From contig JANNGZ010000179.1 of NCBI GenBank assembly GCA_031404155.1, forward strand, positions 1 through 35,459: DNA of 35,459 nucleotides, given 5' to 3'. The position numbers and the translations under genes are program-made. Every line of letters starts with the position of its first letter. The stretch's first letter is position 1. Origin of the DNA: JANNGZ01 sp031404155 (GTDB taxonomy: Bacteria > Pseudomonadota > Gammaproteobacteria > Burkholderiales > Burkholderiaceae_C). Below the pieces are notes generated by a model, which was given only the letters and a program-made list of their open reading frames with translations, made no database searches and had not been told where the DNA came from. Below, in pieces: positions 8,171 to 16,048 of the stretch.

Positions 8171-9343
8171 TTGTTAGGCATCTCGGCATTCAGTACCTTG
8201 CACGCAGCGGGAGTCGACAACGCCGATTCGTGGCGGCGCATCGTCGGCGGCGAGTCCGGCCTGGCGCCCAACAAGCTTTCCTGGTGCAGCCTGCCCTGCT
8301 GGCTGGGCGAGGTGCCGGGCATCGACGACACAGGCCTGCCCGAGGCCTTCGGCGCATGGGACTGCCGCACCCACCGCCTGGCTTTCGCGGCGCTTCAACG
8401 CAACGGCTTTGCAAGCGCGGTGAGCGACGCGGTTGCGCGCCACGGCGCGCACCGGGTGGGTCTGGTGCTCGGCTCCAGCACCGCCGGAATTCGCAGCACC
8501 GAGATCGCGTACCCGCAGCGGCTCGATAGCGGCCGCTGGCCCGAGAACTTCGACTACCGCAAGAGCCACTCTTTGGACGCGCTGTGCCACTTCAGTGCGG
8601 AGGTGCTCGGCGCGCGCGGGCCGATGGTGGCGATCTCCACCGCCTGCTCCTCAAGCGCCAAAGCCTTCGTGCTCGCGCAGCGCTGGATCGAATGCGACTG
8701 GGCCGACGCGGTGGTGGTCGGCGGCGTGGACAGTTTGTGCCTGTCGACGCTGCACGGATTCAATTCGCTACAGCTGCTGTCGGCCGAGGCCTGCCGCCCA
8801 TTCGACGCCGCGCGCAGCGGCATCTCGATCGGCGAAGCGGCCGGCTTCGCGTTGCTCGAGCGGCGCTTCAGCGCCGTCAATTTCATCGGCGGCGGCGAAG
8901 CCAGCGATGCCTGGCACATGTCGACCCCACACCCCGAGGGCCTGGGTGCACAAAACGCGATGCGCGAGGCGCTACGGGCAGCCGGCCTTGCAGCCAGCGA
9001 TATCGGCTACGTCAACGCGCACGGCACCGCGACCCTGGCCAACGACAGCGCCGAAGCGCTGGCCACCGGCGCCGTGTTCGGCCCGGGCGCGGTGCCGGTG
9101 TCGTCCACCAAGGGCGTCACCGGCCACACGCTGGGCGCCGCGGGCATCACCGAGGCCATCGTCGCGATCCAGGCCCTGCAACAGCAGCAGATCCCGCCGT
9201 CGGCCAGGCTGCGCGAGCTCGACACGGGCCTCGCGCTCGACGTGGTCCTCGCGCCGCGCCCCGCGTCGCTGCGCTACGCGATGAGCAACAGCTTCGGTTT
9301 CGGCGGCAGCAACTGCTCGTTGATTTTTGGCCGGGCGGCCTAG
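8171..9343 (+). CDS. Beta-ketoacyl-ACP synthase (FabF-like ketosynthase)
   Basis: About 390 residues from TTG 8171, chosen because GGAG lies six bases upstream and the protein then begins LLGISAFSTLHAAG, as expected for this family. The catalytic triad is complete: Cys159 in STACSSSAKAF, His284 in NAHGTATLANDS and His319 in KGVTGHTLGAAG, plus the C-terminal SNSFGFGGSN loop. It performs decarboxylative chain extension on carrier-protein thioesters. It pairs by position with the downstream partner that lacks the cysteine, as ApeO pairs with ApeC. Its TAG stop lies within the CTAG repeat at the left edge of the palindromic element. Confidence 0.92.
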   Translation: MLGISAFSTLHAAGVDNADSWRRIVGGESGLAPNKLSWCSLPCWLGEVPGIDDTGLPEAFGAWDCRTHRLAFAALQRNGFASAVSDAVARHGAHRVGLVLGSSTAGIRSTEIAYPQRLDSGRWPENFDYRKSHSLDALCHFSAEVLGARGPMVAISTACSSSAKAFVLAQRWIECDWADAVVVGGVDSLCLSTLHGFNSLQLLSAEACRPFDAARSGISIGEAAGFALLERRFSAVNFIGGGEASDAWHMSTPHPEGLGAQNAMREALRAAGLAASDIGYVNAHGTATLANDSAEALATGAVFGPGAVPVSSTKGVTGHTLGAAGITEAIVAIQALQQQQIPPSARLRELDTGLALDVVLAPRPASLRYAMSNSFGFGGSNCSLIFGRAA

Positions 9344-9523
9344 GGCCTGTTCACACGACGGATGAGCGATGCGTTGTCACCAAAACAGCCGCGAGCTCGG
9401 CGCAAAACGAAGCCGGGGTTTTGCCCCGGCGCGGCATTGCAACGACGCGCGCGGCGGTTTTGGTGGCAACCCGTACGGGAACAGGGCTGGCAAGGCGCAT
9501 CCCGTAGTGTGAACAGGCCCTAG
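9340..9523. mobile_element. MITE-like palindromic element with CTAG target duplication
   Basis: The ends are perfect inverted repeats: CCTAGGGCCTGTTCACAC (9339-9356) against its complement at 9507-9524. CTAG at 9340-9343 and 9520-9523 fits a 4-base target duplication, leaving a 176-base core with 13-base terminal repeats; a TA duplication with 15-base ends is equally possible. Inside, 21-base arms (9373-9393 and 9450-9470, two mismatches) and a central GCCGGGG/CCCCGGC hairpin (9412-9430) make almost the whole element foldable. It has no transposase, so it would depend on one elsewhere, perhaps IS5-family by its target site. Removing one copy of CTAG and the core restores a tight TAG-G-ATG junction between the flanking genes. 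Confidence 0.8.
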
Positions 9524-9524
9524 G

Positions 9525-10403
9525 ATGCCGATGCCATTCAAGCTCTACGCCGCCGGCGCCCTGGCTCCCGAAGTGGCCTCGCTCGAACAACTGCTCGCCC
9601 TGCGTCGTGGCACACGCGCGAGCGACAGTGTCGAGCTGGTGCTTCCGAGCCCCCAAGCCCTGCCGCCGAACGAACGTCGGCGCGCCAGCCTCGTGGTTCG
9701 CCTGACGCTGGCCTGTGCCGAGCAGGCCTTGCGCGCGAGCCCGTTTGCGGCCAGCGAATTGCGCCTGGTGTTTGCGTCCGACGAAGGCACCGGCGAGGTT
9801 TGCCAGGCGATGCTGCATTCGCTGGCCAGCACACGCGAAGTGTCGCCCCTGACCTTTCACAACTCGGTGCACAACGCGCCGACCGGCTACTTCTCCATCG
9901 CCCACCAGAACCGCCAAGCCGCGCTCAGCATCAGCCTCGGGCGCGACAGTTTCGCCAGCGGCTTGCTGTGTGCGGCAAGCGAAGCCAAGACCAGCGGACA
10001 GGCCGTGCTCTTCATGGCCTACGACGCGCCGATGCCCCAGCCGATGAGTGAGCTGCTACCGGTCGCGCAGCCGTCGGCCACCGCCTGGGTGATCGCGTGC
10101 GACGCGGGCCCTGCGAATGTTCGGACGAACGCCGAGACGACCCCTGGAGCGACCCCTCAAGCGACCGCTCAGGCGCCAATCGCGAACTTCGAGTTGAGCT
10201 TGATCCGCAACGACACGAACAGGCGCGCCGCGCTGTCGACGGCCTGGCTGCCCGAAGCCTGGCGCAACAACGCGAGCGCCCAAGGCTTTGTCGCACTCGC
10301 CCTGCTGGCCGACGAAACACCAGCCGATTGCCACCTGCCGATGGGCCGCCAGACGCTGCACTTGCGCCGGCTCGCGCCGAGCGGTTCGCCACCCCCATGC
10401 TGA
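9525..10403 (+). CDS. Ketosynthase-like chain-length-factor partner (ApeC type)
   Basis: 292 residues, matching only the N-terminal half of a ketosynthase (the PF13723-like beta-ketoacyl synthase N-terminal domain). Conserved pieces are LRLVFASDEGTGEV, SPLTFHNSVHNAPTGYFSIAH and SISLGRDSFASGLLCAA; the expected active-site cysteine is absent at that last site. In aryl-polyene systems the equivalent subunit forms a heterodimer with the active ketosynthase and helps set chain length. A Thr/Pro/Ala/Gln repeat near residues 205-222 comes from a 12-base tandem repeat. ATG 9525 starts one base after the mobile element's inverted repeat; an AGG in the element seven bases upstream is the only ribosome-site candidate. 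ATG 9531 is an alternative. The stop overlaps the next start by seven bases. Confidence 0.82.
   Translation: MPMPFKLYAAGALAPEVASLEQLLALRRGTRASDSVELVLPSPQALPPNERRRASLVVRLTLACAEQALRASPFAASELRLVFASDEGTGEVCQAMLHSLASTREVSPLTFHNSVHNAPTGYFSIAHQNRQAALSISLGRDSFASGLLCAASEAKTSGQAVLFMAYDAPMPQPMSELLPVAQPSATAWVIACDAGPANVRTNAETTPGATPQATAQAPIANFELSLIRNDTNRRAALSTAWLPEAWRNNASAQGFVALALLADETPADCHLPMGRQTLHLRRLAPSGSPPPC
10133..10176 (+). repeat. 12-bp imperfect tandem repeat, 3-4 units
   Basis: Units resembling TGGAGCGACCCC encode TPGATPQATAQA inside the chain-length-factor-like protein. It is more diverged than the other two 12-base arrays. Confidence 0.6.
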
Positions 10404-10819
10404 CCCGCGCCGACATCGAACGCCGGGTGCCGCACGCCGGTGCCATGTGCCTGCTCGACGCCGTCACAAGCTGGGACGCGACCCACATTCACTGCACGGC
10501 CGCAGCACCGACCTTGAACCACCCGCTGGCGCGGGCCCAGGGCGTGCCCGCGGTGGCGGCGGTTGAATATGCGGCGCAGGCCGCCGCGGTGCACGGCGCG
10601 CTGCTCAGCAACTCCTGTACGCCGCGCGCGGGCGTGCTGGCGAAGTTGGTGGATGTCGAACTTATTGCCGGCTTCTTCGACGAACGATGTGGCGCCTTGA
10701 ACGTTCACGCCGAGTTGATCGGCCTGGTCGATGCGGCTTGTTCGTACCGTTTTTCGGTGACCGACGTGCAGCATTTGTGCCATGCGCGCGGGCGTTTGCT
10801 GGTGGCGTTTCAATCGTGA
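10397..10819 (+). CDS. ApeP/FabZ-like hot-dog dehydratase
   Basis: 140 residues. The N-terminal RRVPHAGAMCLLDAV carries the PHxxPM-like motif of the ApeP/FabZ group (His13), and AVAAVEYAAQAAAVHGAL matches the central hot-dog helix. It should dehydrate 3-hydroxyacyl-ACP intermediates. In studied aryl-polyene systems the ApeP type works with the ApeI type, which here is fused to the ligase. Proline is replaced by alanine in the PHAGAM version of the motif. Start and stop both overlap the neighbouring genes (ATGCTGA and GTGA), so translation is coupled. Confidence 0.82.
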   Translation: MLTRADIERRVPHAGAMCLLDAVTSWDATHIHCTAAAPTLNHPLARAQGVPAVAAVEYAAQAAAVHGALLSNSCTPRAGVLAKLVDVELIAGFFDERCGALNVHAELIGLVDAACSYRFSVTDVQHLCHARGRLLVAFQS

Positions 10820-11559
10820 GCGCAGGCCAAGGCACGGCTCGCAGGCGCGCGCTGGTCACCGGCGGCAGCGGCGCCATCGGTGCGGCGATTTGCTCCGCGT
10901 TGGCGGACAGCGGCGTGCACGTGGTGGTGCACGCCAACCGCCAACTTGAGCGCGCCCGTGAGATCGCCGCGGCGCTGTTGGCGCGCGGCGCAAGCGCGAG
11001 CGCGGTGGCCTTCGACCTCACCGACGCGCTGGCAGTGCAGAGCGCGGTCGACACGCTGCTGGCCGACGGGCCGATCCAGATCCTGGTCAACAACGCGGGC
11101 GTGCACCACGACGCGCTGATGGCGGGCATGCCGGCCGAGGTGTGGACACGCGTCGTCGACACCAACCTGAACGGCTTTTTCCGCGTCACGCAACCGCTGC
11201 TGCTGCCGATGGTGCGAACCCGCTGGGGCCGCATCGTCAACATCAGCTCGGTGGCCGGGCAGGCGGGCAACAAGGGGCAGGCCAATTACGCCGCGGCAAA
11301 GGCGGGGCTGCATGGCGCCACCAAGTCGCTGGCAATCGAACTCAGCCGTCGCGGCATCACGGTCAACGCGGTGGCGCCGGGCATCATCGGCACCGCGATG
11401 AGCGACGACACATTTCCTGCCGAACGGGTCAAGTCCCTGGTTCCGATGGGCCGCGCCGGAACGCCCACCGAGGTGGCGGCGCTGGTGGCATTCTTGGCCT
11501 CGGATGCGGCGAGCTACATCACCGGCCAGGTGATCGGCGTGAACGGCGGTTTGTATTGA
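10816..11559 (+). CDS. 3-oxoacyl-ACP reductase, FabG-like SDR (ApeQ type)
   Basis: 247 residues from GTG 10816, which overlaps the previous stop. Classical short-chain dehydrogenase motifs are present: TGGSGAIG (15-22), NNAG (92-95), catalytic Ser145 in NISS, Tyr158 and Lys162 in YAAAK, and PGIIGTAM near 190. It should reduce the 3-keto group after each extension. The length and C-terminus (YITGQVIGVNGGLY) match FabG. A longer reading of the frame back to 10687 would overlap the dehydratase and is rejected. The stop shares a base with the glycosyltransferase ATG. Confidence 0.92.
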   Translation: MSAGQGTARRRALVTGGSGAIGAAICSALADSGVHVVVHANRQLERAREIAAALLARGASASAVAFDLTDALAVQSAVDTLLADGPIQILVNNAGVHHDALMAGMPAEVWTRVVDTNLNGFFRVTQPLLLPMVRTRWGRIVNISSVAGQAGNKGQANYAAAKAGLHGATKSLAIELSRRGITVNAVAPGIIGTAMSDDTFPAERVKSLVPMGRAGTPTEVAALVAFLASDAASYITGQVIGVNGGLY

Positions 11560-12461
11560 TGGCGATGCACGACAACGCTGGTGAACCCGGCGTTCGCGAA
11601 TCCAGGCTTCTCGAAGGCTCGGCGCATCCGCCGCCGGGCAGCGAATGCGACGGCGCCTGGGACGGCGCGTGGCTGCTGATCCCGGCCTACAACGAGGAGC
11701 GAACCCTGCGCGCGCTGGCGCAAGCGGCTCTGGTGTTGTGCCCGCGTGTGATCGTCGTGGACGACGGCTCGAGCGACGGCAGCGCGGAGCAGTTGCGCGG
11801 GCTGAAGCTGACGCTGCTGCGCCACCGCGAAAACCGCGGCAAGGCCGCGAGCTTGCGCAGCGGGTTCGAGGCCGCGCTGCGCGAAGGCGCGCTGTGCGTC
11901 GTCACGCTCGACGGCGACGGCCAGCACGACCCGGGGGACGCCAGCGAGTTGCTCGCGGTCTGGCGTGGCGAGCCCAACCGCATCGTGATCGGTGCACGGC
12001 TGCACGACCGCGCGCAGTTCCCGCTGGCGCGCTATCTCGCCAACCGGTTTGCGTGTTTCTGGATTTCGTGGGCCGCCGGGCATCCGATTGCCGACTCGCA
12101 ATCGGGCTTTCGTGTCTACCCGGCGGCGGCGATGGCCGCGGCGCTCGACGGCGGAGTGCGCGGCGACCGATTCACGTTCGAGAGCGAAGTGCTGATCGAG
12201 GCGGCCGACCGCGGCGTACTGACGCTGGCGGTGGCAATACCCGGGCGCTACCCCGAGAACGCGCGACACAGCCACTTTCGCCCGGTGGTGGACATCCTGA
12301 AAATCGTCGCCATGGTGGCTGGGCGCCTGCTCAGGAAGGGGCTCTACCCGCGCGGCCTTTGGCGCAGTCGCGGTACGGCGCCGGTATTGCGGCGCGACCG
12401 CGGCGCGGACGTGCACGCCTGCCCGGCCAGCCTCGACCAGGCCGGAGCGCGCAAGCTGTGA
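11559..12461 (+). CDS. Family 2 (DPM1/DPG synthase-like) glycosyltransferase
   Basis: 300 residues. The GT-A fold motifs are LIPAYNEERTL (40-50), VVDDGSSDG (66-74), and the metal-binding DGDGQHDP (118-125), followed by SQSGFRVYP and FTFESEVLIEA. The pattern resembles polyprenyl-phosphate glycosyltransferases, but there is no C-terminal membrane domain. In aryl-polyene clusters a GT2 domain is often fused to the acyltransferase (ApeJ); here it is about 5 kb downstream of it. It probably builds the sugar part of the anchor. ATG 11559 overlaps the reductase stop; its TGA overlaps the next GTG. Confidence 0.85.
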   Translation: MAMHDNAGEPGVRESRLLEGSAHPPPGSECDGAWDGAWLLIPAYNEERTLRALAQAALVLCPRVIVVDDGSSDGSAEQLRGLKLTLLRHRENRGKAASLRSGFEAALREGALCVVTLDGDGQHDPGDASELLAVWRGEPNRIVIGARLHDRAQFPLARYLANRFACFWISWAAGHPIADSQSGFRVYPAAAMAAALDGGVRGDRFTFESEVLIEAADRGVLTLAVAIPGRYPENARHSHFRPVVDILKIVAMVAGRLLRKGLYPRGLWRSRGTAPVLRRDRGADVHACPASLDQAGARKL

Positions 12462-13264
12462 GCGACGCCAGCCTCGGCGCCGCCGCGAGCAACGACGTCA
12501 GCATGGAACCGAGCCCGGTACTTGGCTCCGACCTGAGCGCCGTACTGAGCGCCGAACATATCGGCTACCGCTATCCCGATCAGCCCGAAGCCGCACTGCA
12601 CGACGTGAGCCTTGTCTTGTCGCGCGGCCAGGTACTGGGCCTGCTCGGGCCCAACGGCTCGGGCAAGTCGACGCTGATCGGCGTTCTGGCAGGGCTGCGC
12701 CGGCCAGAAAGCGGCTTGGTGCGCCGCGTCGGCGCGCGCGAACCGGTGGTGGCATGGGTGCCGCAGGAGTACGCGTTCTACCCGCAGCTCAAGTGCGTCG
12801 AGAACCTGCGTTTTTTTGCCGCGATGCTGGTGCTGCCGGCGGCCGAGAGCGCTGCACGGGTGGAGCGGGCGATTGCCGCGTGCATGTTGAGCGAGTTCGC
12901 CGACAAACCCGCGCGGCATTGTTCGGGCGGGGTGCGCAGGCGCCTCAACATCGCGATCGCGCTGCTGCAAAAACCAGACGTGCTGATGCTCGACGAGCCC
13001 ACCGTCGGCGTCGACCCGCAATCTCGCGCCTTCCTGCTCGAGCAGGTTCGTGCGCTGGCCGGCGCTGGCGCCGCAGTCGTGTATGCCACGCATTACATGG
13101 AAGAAGCAGCGGCGGTGTGCGACCGCATCCTGCTGCTCGACCATGGCCGCGTGCTTGCCAGTGGCGACCTGCCCACGCTGCTGCAAGGCCAAGCGGGCGG
13201 CATGGCCTTCGCAAGCCTTGAGGCGCTGTTCATGCACTACACCGAGCGTTCTCTGCGCGACTAG
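12458..13264 (+). CDS. ABC transporter ATP-binding protein (ABC-2 export type)
   Basis: 268 residues from GTG 12458, with GGAG eight bases upstream and a GTGA overlap with the glycosyltransferase. Motifs: Walker A GPNGSGKST (64-72), Q-loop VPQE (101-104), signature CSGGVRRRLNIA (155-166, SGG followed by V instead of Q), Walker B VLMLDEP (175-181) and the H-loop histidine 212 in ATHYMEEA. This is the class that powers ABC-2 permeases exporting lipids, polysaccharides or drugs. Coupling to the cluster implies export of the polyene product, replacing the MMPL exporter of other clusters (inference). Confidence 0.9.
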   Translation: MSDASLGAAASNDVSMEPSPVLGSDLSAVLSAEHIGYRYPDQPEAALHDVSLVLSRGQVLGLLGPNGSGKSTLIGVLAGLRRPESGLVRRVGAREPVVAWVPQEYAFYPQLKCVENLRFFAAMLVLPAAESAARVERAIAACMLSEFADKPARHCSGGVRRRLNIAIALLQKPDVLMLDEPTVGVDPQSRAFLLEQVRALAGAGAAVVYATHYMEEAAAVCDRILLLDHGRVLASGDLPTLLQGQAGGMAFASLEALFMHYTERSLRD

Positions 13265-13270
13265 GATGAA

Positions 13271-13340
13271 ACAGCCCCCAGCTCACTTCGTTCGCAGCCC
13301 CCGAGGGGCCGCGTCAGTTCCTTGGAGCGGCCCGGCGGTA
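13271..13340. repeat. Extragenic repeat of the Burkholderiales REP-like type
   Basis: The gap between ATPase and permease holds AGCTCACTTCGTTCGC, then CCCCCGAGGGG (a palindrome), then GGAGCGGCCCGGCGG. This arrangement resembles the dispersed GC-rich extragenic repeats common in Comamonadaceae-like genomes. Recognition is from memory of that pattern; copy number in this genome was not checked. Confidence 0.55.
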
Positions 13341-13417
13341 CTGTCATGAGGTGCGTTCAGATTCATGTCAAGCAAGGCGCTCCGCGCCAAAAACGGTCGG
13401 GCCGCCGATAGGCACGC

Positions 13418-14620
13418 ATGCGCCGCCTTAAACAAGCGCTGGCCATCGCCCTCAAAGAGTGGCGCCTGTTGCTGCGCAATCCTCACGGCCTGGCGGTGCT
13501 CTTCCTGATGCCGGCGGCATTCATTCTCGTGATGTCGTTTGCGCTCAAGAACACGCTCACCGCAGCCAGCGTGCCCTACCCGCCCACCGGCTGGGTAGTG
13601 GAGGATCCGAGTGCCGCCGCCGCGCAGTGGTCACGCGACTGGCTTGTGCGCAACGACGGCCAGCTCTTTGGCTCGCGTGACGCGCTACTCGGCGCACTCC
13701 GGGCGAGTCGGGTGCAAGCGGGCGTTGTGATGCAATCCGACTGGCTCGACGCGCAGGGCAAGCCGCGCCCGGAGCGCATCGAGTTGTGGCTGAGCAACCG
13801 TGTTCAGCCGGCCGCGGCCGGTCGCCTTCGCGCCGAACTGAGTTTTTCGATGTTGCAGGTGCAGATGAAGGTGGCCGCCGCCGAAGCCGGGCCGTTTGCC
13901 AGCCTGCTGCTCGGCAGCGCCGCGAGCAGCGAACTGTTCCCGGCGGCGGGCTCGCTCGCGACCCGCTACCTGTACGAGATCGAGTCCGGCCGCAAGATGA
14001 CCGCGGTGCAGCAGAGCGTGCCGGCGTGGCTGATCTTCGGCATGTTCTTCGTGGTGATCCCGATCGCCGGCGTGTTGGTGCAGGAGCGCAACGACGGCAC
14101 GCTGGTTCGCATCGCCACTTTCGGCGTGCGGCCTGGCGCGGTGCTTGGCGGCAAGCTGCTCGCGTTCATGGCGCTGAACTGGGTGCAATTGCTGCTGATG
14201 CTGCTGGTGGGTCGCTGGTTGGTTCCCGCGCTCGGCGGCGACACGCTCTACCTCGACCTGGCCGTCGGCTGGTTCGCCGCCATGGTGCTGGCCACCAGTG
14301 CCGCGGCGGTGAGCCTGGCGCTGCTGATCGCCGCCTACAGCCGCGCCTTCGACCACGCGGCCGCCTTGGGTGGCGGCGCCAACGTGCTGCTCGGCGCGCT
14401 GGCCGGTGTGATGGTGCCGCGCGCACTGATGCCGCCGGGCATGCAGACGGTGAGCGAATGGTCGCCAATGGGTTGGGCGCTGGACGGCATGCAGGCTGTG
14501 TTCCTGGGCGCGCCCGACGCGCTTCAGATCGTGCCCAAGGCGGCGCTGCTGCTCGCGTTCGCGGCGCTGTGCCTGCTGCTCGCCTGGCGGCCGCTGCGGC
14601 GGCATGATCGTGCAGCCTGA
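13418..14620 (+). CDS. ABC-2 type transporter permease
   Basis: 400 residues. One membrane helix near the N-terminus (about 24-42, LAVLFLMPAAFILVMSFAL) is followed by a roughly 150-residue extracytoplasmic domain. A group of hydrophobic helices then runs from about 203 to 395 (WLIFGMFFVVIPIAGVLV, LNWVQLLLMLLVG, ALLLAFAALCLLLAW among them). QERNDGTLVRIATFGVRPG is the conserved ABC-2 coupling segment. It pairs with the upstream ATPase. The 153-base gap with an extragenic repeat is the loosest junction in the operon, so the permease may be translated separately; only a weak AGG precedes ATG 13418. Confidence 0.88.
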   Translation: MRRLKQALAIALKEWRLLLRNPHGLAVLFLMPAAFILVMSFALKNTLTAASVPYPPTGWVVEDPSAAAAQWSRDWLVRNDGQLFGSRDALLGALRASRVQAGVVMQSDWLDAQGKPRPERIELWLSNRVQPAAAGRLRAELSFSMLQVQMKVAAAEAGPFASLLLGSAASSELFPAAGSLATRYLYEIESGRKMTAVQQSVPAWLIFGMFFVVIPIAGVLVQERNDGTLVRIATFGVRPGAVLGGKLLAFMALNWVQLLLMLLVGRWLVPALGGDTLYLDLAVGWFAAMVLATSAAAVSLALLIAAYSRAFDHAAALGGGANVLLGALAGVMVPRALMPPGMQTVSEWSPMGWALDGMQAVFLGAPDALQIVPKAALLLAFAALCLLLAWRPLRRHDRAA

Positions 14621-14768
14621 CTTTGCGGCCTGAGCGCACGGTTCGATCAGTGCAGACCGGTCCTGCAGGCCGATCGCGCCGCTTGATCCTGCGGCCGCAG
14701 CGCGCGACAAGACGGTGGGCTCTCGTCGCCGCTGTCGCGCCGGTCCAGGCCTTCGCCTGTGACGTGGA

Positions 14769-15974
14769 TCAGCCAGCGGCGCGCCGGCTCAGGATTTCGA
14801 ACGCCGGCAAGGTTTTGCCTTCGAGAATTTCGAGGAACGCGCCGCCGCCGGTGGAGATGTATTCCACCTCACTCTCGATGCCGTACTTGGCGATGGCCGC
14901 CAACGTGTCGCCGCCGCCAGCAAGGCTGTAGGCGCGGCTGGCGGCGATCGCGCGGGCGATGGTTTCGGTGCCTTTAGCGAAGGCGTCGAACTCGAACACG
15001 CCGACCGGGCCGTTCCAGACGATGGTGCCGGCGGCCATGATTTGCTCGGCGAACATTGCGGCGGTCTTGGGGCCAACGTCGAGGATCAGGTCGTCGGCCT
15101 GCACATCGGCGGCGGCCTTGACCGTGGCCGGCGCATCGGCCTTGAAGGCCTTGGCGCAAACCACGTCCACCGGGATCGGCACCGCGGCGCCGCGTGCCTT
15201 CATGGTGTCGATCACCGCGCGCGCCTCACCCACCAGGTCGGGCTCGGCCAGGCTCTTGCCTACGGCCAACCCGGCGGCGAGCAGGAAGGTGTTGGCGATG
15301 CCGCCGCCGACAATGAGGCCGTCGACCTTGGCGCTCAGGCTCTGCAGGATGGTGAGCTTGGTGCTCACCTTGGCGCCGGCAACGATCGCGACCAGCGGGC
15401 GCTTCGGCTTGGCCAGGGCCAGGGTGATGGCGTCGATTTCGGCCGCGAGCAGCGGGCCGGCGCAGGCCATCGGCGCAAACTGCGCAATGCCGTACGTGCT
15501 GGCCTCGGCGCGGTGTGCGGTGCCGAAGGCGTCGTGCACGAAGATGTCGCACAGCGCGGCCATTTTCTTCGCCAGCGCCTCGTCGTTCCTTTTCTCGCCT
15601 TTGTTGACGCGGCAGTTTTCGAGCAGCGCCACCTCGCCAGGCTGCACCTGCACACCATCAACCCAGTTCGAGATCAGCGGCACCTCGCGGCCGAGCAGTT
15701 CGGCCAGGCGTGCGGCCACCGGCGCGAGCGAGTCCTCGGGCTTGAACGCACCTTCGGTGGGGCGGCCCAGGTGCGAGGTGACCATCACCGCGGCGCCGGC
15801 GTCCAGCGCCATGCGGATGCAGGGCACGCTGGCGCGGATGCGGGTGTCCTCGGTGATCCGGCCCTGACCTTGCGGGCCATGGTCCTGCGGCACGTTGAGG
15901 TCGGCGCGGATGAAGACACGTTTGCCGGCCACCTGGCCCAGGGCGATCAGATCGGAAAAGCGCAGGACGTTCAT
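14769..15974 (-). CDS. pgk: Phosphoglycerate kinase
   Basis: 401 residues, the usual bacterial length. It interconverts 1,3-bisphosphoglycerate and 3-phosphoglycerate with ATP/ADP in glycolysis and the Calvin cycle. Motifs: RADLNVPQ (24-31), SHLGRP (substrate arginines), LLENCRVNKGEKRND (RVNKGE in place of the more common RFNPGE), KVSTKL, GGGIANTFL, WNGPVGVFE and STGGGAFLE. The start MNVLRFSDL is conserved in beta-proteobacterial Pgk. It is convergent with the ABC permease (148-base gap without a strong T-tailed hairpin). Confidence 0.97.
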   Translation of the reverse strand: MNVLRFSDLIALGQVAGKRVFIRADLNVPQDHGPQGQGRITEDTRIRASVPCIRMALDAGAAVMVTSHLGRPTEGAFKPEDSLAPVAARLAELLGREVPLISNWVDGVQVQPGEVALLENCRVNKGEKRNDEALAKKMAALCDIFVHDAFGTAHRAEASTYGIAQFAPMACAGPLLAAEIDAITLALAKPKRPLVAIVAGAKVSTKLTILQSLSAKVDGLIVGGGIANTFLLAAGLAVGKSLAEPDLVGEARAVIDTMKARGAAVPIPVDVVCAKAFKADAPATVKAAADVQADDLILDVGPKTAAMFAEQIMAAGTIVWNGPVGVFEFDAFAKGTETIARAIAASRAYSLAGGGDTLAAIAKYGIESEVEYISTGGGAFLEILEGKTLPAFEILSRRAAG

Positions 15975-16048
15975 GGCATCGACGTGGATGGGTTCATGGG
16001 TTGCAGAGCCGGGTTGACGAGCGAGCTGTCGAGCGGACAAGCTGGCCA

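Noticed and set aside
14621..14768. Convergent gap between the ABC permease and pgk examined for a bidirectional terminator
   Set aside because: GC-rich with short imperfect hairpins but no T-tailed stem on either strand; nothing supportable.
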